A stretch of 64,000 nucleotides of DNA, from positions 21,412,888 through 21,476,887 of the forward strand of contig NC_049985.1 in the NCBI RefSeq assembly GCF_000003815.2, in the 5' to 3' direction. Below are positions 58,916 to 64,000 of this stretch, piece by piece. Position numbers and translations under genes: made by a program. Source of the DNA: Branchiostoma floridae. Lineage: Eukaryota; Chordata; Leptocardii; Amphioxiformes; Branchiostomatidae. Below the pieces are notes generated by a model that was not told where the DNA came from, made no database searches, and saw nothing but the letters and a program-made list of their open reading frames with translations. The first letter of the stretch is position 1; each line of letters opens with the position of its first letter.

Positions 58916-59951
58916 GGCCATATGCATCTTCTGACTAGCTCCGACCCTTTCTTCTGACTATAGCCCTATCTCCCCTGGCCTTTAGCAAGCTATATAGAAA
59001 TATTGAAAAATGTAGAAATACCAAATATAGAAATAATCCAGAAGAGTTAACTGTCCGAGGATACTTCCCTGGCATGTTATATCTCTATATTTGTATTTGT
59101 CGTTTTTTGATGTCTCTTGAAAATACCAGTAAGGGCGACAAAAATCTTACGCGAAAGCTAGAGGAGTATGACAGTATAAAAAGCTGCAGTAGCGGTGTCC
59201 CGTTATTCTACATTAGAGGGATATATAACGGTTAATAATGTAAAATAGAAAGCCAGGTGAAACCTATAAAAATACGTCGAAGGCACAACGGGCTCTAACC
59301 TCTGCTTCAAAGGTACGTCCATAAAAGATAGAACAAGAAGTACACACCCATACGTAAAAGGTACCATGATTTTTACATGAAATGTACAAATAGAAAACAT
59401 GTTATCATTACTTCATTCAATGCCCATCCTACCCATGTTCATTCTTGTTTTTTTAATGATATAGCGAACAGTATAATAACTGTTCTAGTAAAAGGTGTGT
59501 ATACTATATCCGTAAATTTGTGCAACTCGCTGCCTGAGATAAAACTGAAAACTGTCGCAAATTCACATGGCCGTAATCCGTACCGTTTGCTGAACCCAGA
59601 CGATGCATTTTGGGATTGAAAGTCAGAAAGGGATTGTGGGAAGTACATCCACAGTGAGAAGTAGTACATCCAAGCGCAAGAAATACATTACCCAATGTGT
59701 GAAATATAGCAATAGTTCACAGTAAAAATAGAAAACATAAACCTCTCCATACTACAACTTTTACGTTCTCAGAAAAAATGCGTTTCTAGCTACACGTATT
59801 TGTCATTAGTCTACCCACGTGACAATAGATCACGTGGTTGGACAATACCTCACGTGACAAGATAGCTCATAAGGTGACCAGACAACTTGCTGCTTCAGTT
59901 CAACCTCAGACAGCACACGCGCAAGGTGTCGACAACAGCGGTTCTAACAAA
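58916..59951 (+). promoter_or_regulatory. Upstream region of alpha copy L with E-box cluster
   Basis: CACGTG at 59816, 59831 and 59851, again 15 and 20 bp apart, about 100-136 bp before the ATG. GATGCATTTTGGGATTG lies at about 59603. A short insertion duplicates AGTACATCCA near 59641-59670. Confidence 0.55.
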
Positions 59952-62900
59952 ATGGCTGTAACTGACGCAAATATCTACCTATTCGATGCTGTCAGTAATG
60001 GATCACTTCGAGGCGTTGAAGCGGCTTTGAAAGCTGGTAAGCACAGATTGAAAATTTTTTCCTATTTGATTGAAATAGAAAATCAGAATTCCACACTGGG
60101 ATTCTGAAACCGTTCATATTGGATTACGATTAACCATTATAGAACCAAGTAATTATAAACCGTGGTAGGAAATTTACTTCCAATAACAGTTGCTGCAGTC
60201 TTGCGTTTCTGTGATTTAAAGAAGAATAAGATGAATTCGACTTTTTTTCTGAAAGAAGATTGTATAGAAGCCCCTTGGTATATATATATAGTCGGTGCCT
60301 CCGCTTAGGACTAGAAACGTGGGCAATTTTGTTTATGGACAACACTCACTAAGTGACTCTAAGGACTCAATCATTTTGCAATTTCTTATCTCAACCTCAT
60401 TGCTCAGTCACAGTGAGTATCAAACCATGCAGTCCACTGAATATGAATAAACCAACACGTTTGCACAGTGCATGTATAGTTTTCTTCGAGTCTTTGCAGC
60501 TACGCACATTTTAGTACTGTATACATTTTCAGTAGAAATGTAACTTGCTTTTTAGTAATCAGTGTTGGAGATTGATTTGGGACAAGAAATGATTATTCTA
60601 ATGTAAATCCACAAATTGGACTTGCACACAAGTGTGAAGAACTGAGTGTAGACAATTTTGACTCAAAAAGTGTAGCGTCACTTTTGTTTGTTAAAACAAA
60701 CATCGTCTATTGTTCTATCTAACAATAGACGATAATGACAATGTCCCCTGGAGTCTCATTCACAGGTTGCCGTGCAGGTGTCCAATCCTTGTGTATCAGT
60801 AGACGCGTCTTTTAGCTAGGACGTGTACGAAAGTCCTTGCTATTTGTTATGCCTACCCGACTGCACATTGTGTAATTCAGCTGTACTAAATGGTTTATCA
60901 TTTATCACCAAACGCAGGTGCAGACATTGACTGCAAATATGCAAGATGCGAGGACTCACGTCCCGCGACATTATTGTTCCATGCCTCCTGCATGGGAGAT
61001 GTAGACACCGTGAGACTACTGCTCTGCAAGGGGGCGTCTTTGGTGAAGAGATCAGACAGGAGCGCATTCGCACCCCTTCATGCGGCAGCGATCAACGGTA
61101 GGTAGATTCTTATTCGTCGTCATTACCTTACTGTTTGTTTGCATTTATTGTTCTCCTCACGGTATTATCAGCATCACGAGAAAAGCCTTCCTAGGGAGTT
61201 GCGCTTTGAGCAAAAAGGCCTAGGATCCCACGGATCCCAACTTTCGTCTTCCTGCTGGATACTGGCGAATCTAACGGCCTAATGTGCACTGAACCACCAC
61301 TCCCACAGTGTCTCTGTGCTCCAGCCTACTCCTGGCTTCTTCTATCGCCTCTACAACCGACCAATTTCTTCCTGACCTCAACCTGCCCCCACCTCTCTTA
61401 TGTTATCTCCAAGGTCAATTGCATTCTTACTTTCGCGCCCCTACACTTATACGGCTAAGTCTGCTAAGATCAGATTACTACAGATGCGCGTATTGTTAGT
61501 ACGAAGTTTGAGATAAATGCTTTTCCTTTTATTGACAGGAAAATGATTGTTAACCAAAGCTAAAAAACAATACAAAATGTTATATACGAGTACACGTGCT
61601 ACAGGTGCGAATATTTTGCTTGTCAAGTTGATATGTAATTCTCGTGACACAAATCCATCTTAGGGAGGACAGAAATAGTGGACTTGCTGGTGCAGCATGG
61701 TGCAACATTGGACGTACGTGACAGCTGTCAGAACACACCACTCATGAGAGCCTGTGATCACAACCATGTCGACACAGTTCGGAGACTGCTAGAACTCGGA
61801 GCAAGACCTGATTTGACCGGTGGTCATTGCCGGGCTATAAAGTAGGTGTTGCATTTTTGGGGGAATATGAACCTGTACATTGAACAATTTTAGATTTGTT
61901 ATGTTAAAAACTTGTTACCTTCAAAGTGAAGATACATGTATGGGGTCGTGAAACTGTTTGTTTCTTTGTCACTAGAATTCCACGCCAAAGCTTTACAACT
62001 GATGTGTTTTATGTGTTTGTCATAAATTATGCAAATAAGGTCCTCATTTGAATAAAGTATGTTAGATGATTATCTCTATCTTAATTATGGAATAATACTG
62101 TAACAATATTTCTTTATAATTTATGCAAATGAGTTCAACATTTGCATAATCTATGTTCACATGTACATAACTTTAAATGCCCCAAGTGTGAATTTCCCGT
62201 CATTGACCACAAATAGACCACAGTATTTTCTCATCAACTATGCGAATTAGGTTTTCACTTGCCTAATGTTAGTCTATCCGAGTGCTCTTTCTCAGTTACA
62301 AAGGTCACATGTTGGGATAGTCCTATAATGGGACAGAGCTGGTTCATAACATTTTCTCATTAATTATGTATGTGTGTGTGGTTTTATACTGTTCTGATCC
62401 ATACAGAGCAACTCTGATGTCCTAAAGTAGTAATTTATGTGTGTCAAATAGAAAACACCGTCAGATAGATTGATATTTCCTGGCCTAGTTCCCTAAATGG
62501 GTTATGTATTCCACTAGGAGCGATGAAAATGAAGAGAGTTGGAAGCTGATAGAAGAGGCGAAGAAGTCCAAGCTGTTGAGATGCTGCAACCCTAAGTGTG
62601 GCAAACCAGGCAAAAGGTAGGTTTTGCTAATGATGTTATCATCGTAAAAATATTTCTTCACCATATATTTTACCATGCTATCGTGTGTGCAAATCAACAT
62701 TATTGTCTGTGTAAGTTAACCAAAAGAAAGTATGTTTCCATATAAAATAACTAATAAAAAATAAGATACCTTGTGAAAGGAAGACGACAATTTTTCGGAC
62801 ATCTACACAGTCCTTCAATATTGATTGTTTACCTGTTACATCTTCTACATGAAAACCGGAACCCTGAAGCTGTGTGGCCGGTGCAAGCTGACCCGCTACT

Positions 62901-63025
62901 GCAGCCGTGACTGTCAGATACAACACTGGTCTGTCGGACACAAGAAGTGCTGTGGGCATGACGAGTACTTTGAAGAGATAGAAGACTCCTTCCAGCGAGC
63001 CCTGAGAGACATTTGGCATCTTTGA
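59952..63025 (+). CDS. Ankyrin-repeat MYND protein, alpha copy L (exon 5 acceptor lost)
   Basis: Exons are 59952-60036 (MAVTDANIYLFDAVSNGSLR), 60918-61097, 61664-61841, 62518-62616 and 62851-63025. They encode the standard ankyrin part and a MYND finger identical in its key residues to copy A (CCNPKC, CGRC, YCSRDC, HW, HKKCC), then [19 protein letters not shown]. At the exon 5 acceptor CTACAG has become CTACAT (62849-62850). No nearby upstream AG keeps the frame. The next in-frame AG downstream (TGCAG) lies inside the zinc finger and would remove CGRC and YC. So the full product (238 residues) can form only if the T is a sequencing error or allele. Apart from that, introns and exons match copy A very closely. 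AATAAA lies at about 63723. Confidence 0.75.
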
Positions 63026-64000
63026 AAAATGCCGCATGGAATCTCACTCACAAATTAGCTGACAAGGATAGCTGTCTAACTCTCTTTGTATTGGACACCA
63101 TAGAACACTGAAGTCCTTTGACGAACTATAAGACTACTTCCAACGAGTCCTAGGCCCTGAGAAGACGACATTTTTCTTTAATGACAGCATTAGATGCTTT
63201 GTATAATTCATTCTACCTGATGCACTGTTTTCAGACGATATGGTGTTTGTATTATCTTCCTACTAAAGTGTGTGCTTAATTAGAGACACTGCCAGACATG
63301 TCTTGCTCTTGTCTGTCACAGCCAGACATAACGTTATCTACATTCTCGTGTTATTTTACTCAAGGATATTTGTCACCATAAGGGAAGTGACATTTAACAG
63401 TATACGTGTTGTGTACTTTTTAGGTATGAAAGTAAGAAAAAATAGCAGACATTGAAAAAGCTTCTTGTATTGCTTGTATCATTTACTTGCTCACCAAGTT
63501 GAGAAAAGAAGCACTCGTCAAGGATTCATAATATTTTTTTTTAGAAATGTACAACAAGTAAGGGCGTTTGTTTATGTCCGTTTGCGCAGTTAATACCATT
63601 GGTAAGCTTAATGTTTCAACATTATTTCCTTTATAGCCGTCCTCGCTGTATTGCTGAGCATCTGATATATCTCATTGTCTCATTGTTAATTGTGGCTAAC
63701 ATACACGTTTTACAAGCAGCCAAATAAAAGTCATTTCTTGCATTTTTCGGAAATCTTTTATTGACCATGTACAATACTCCGGACATTCGGCCTTGATAAT
63801 CCCTAAGAAATAGGTTGTGATTTGCGTTTTCGTTTACCGACTGACCCTAGCGACAAACTGCTGAGCGTCTCCCTTCCGATTTTCGATCCTGGGGGAAAAA
63901 AACATTGTAGAACAAGAGTTATCAAAAACTTCTGCTATCAAAAACTACTTTAGGTAGCCGCTAGGGGACCCATTATCGACCTTGACCTTCGTTTTCGTAA
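63026..64000. other. 3' UTR and flank of copy L to the window end
   Basis: It contains the non-coding exon-5-tail duplicate (about 63113-63165), AATAAA at about 63723 and the block also found at 48950-49110. No gene is seen; the array may continue beyond the window. Confidence 0.6.

Overview
The window is intron-rich animal genomic DNA. The style of its C2H2 zinc fingers, the clustered small ankyrin-MYND genes and the repeat types point to a lancelet (Branchiostoma-like cephalochordate). That assignment is an inference from sequence style, not something the window proves. Five runs of N (5060-5159, 13514-13763, 15872-15971, 16719-16818, 28785-28884) show it is a draft assembly.

The main content is a tandem array of fourteen complete, partial or broken copies of one gene. 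It has five coding exons, encodes about 227-253 residues, and carries three to four ankyrin repeats followed by a C-terminal MYND zinc finger. Exon phases are constant: 1 after exon 1, 1 after exon 2, 2 after exon 3, 2 after exon 4. Three subfamilies can be separated. Alpha copies (A, F, G, I, J, L) start MAVTD or MDATD and mostly end in an acidic EDSFQRAL tail. Beta copies (D, E, H, K) start MAVIIEPN and have a longer exon 4 with YY(K/E)EGTEIGKG. Gamma copies (C and the fragment C') are on the minus strand, start MARNEGN, and in C exons 3 and 4 are fused. Copy B has its own exon 4. The order is A, B, C(-), D, E, F, then a C2H2 gene on the minus strand, then H, G, I, J, C'(-), K, L. Gamma and beta copies face each other head-to-head across about 430 bp promoters, so an ancestral alpha / gamma(-) / beta module seems to have been duplicated and rearranged.

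Nearly every copy with a promoter has two or three CACGTG E-boxes spaced 15 and 20 bp apart just upstream of exon 1. Intron 1 carries a short block shared between subfamilies. The MYND exon is almost identical across subfamilies even at silent sites, while introns are not, which suggests gene conversion or strong constraint.

Many copies are damaged, each differently. E lacks exons 1-2 and most of exon 3. G has only exons 1-2. J has only exons 1-3. C' has only exons 1-2. H has a one-base frameshift. C and L have each lost the exon 5 acceptor AG. B keeps its frame through a GC donor.

Between F and H lie a short secreted-protein 5' fragment (TATA box, signal peptide, GC-AG intron) and a roughly 13-finger C2H2 gene on the minus strand, interrupted by a stop codon and by indels next to an assembly gap. 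The 2.0 kb upstream of the zinc-finger gene is duplicated at 41259-43259. Mobile elements include a 1.27 kb Tc1-like element with about 210 bp inverted ends, a pogo/Tigger-like MITE with an exact empty site in paralogs, a twin-primed non-LTR insertion, MITEs with ACTCTCCAAGCAGAGGTT ends, and tRNA-like SINEs. I found no CRISPR, rRNA or true tRNA gene.
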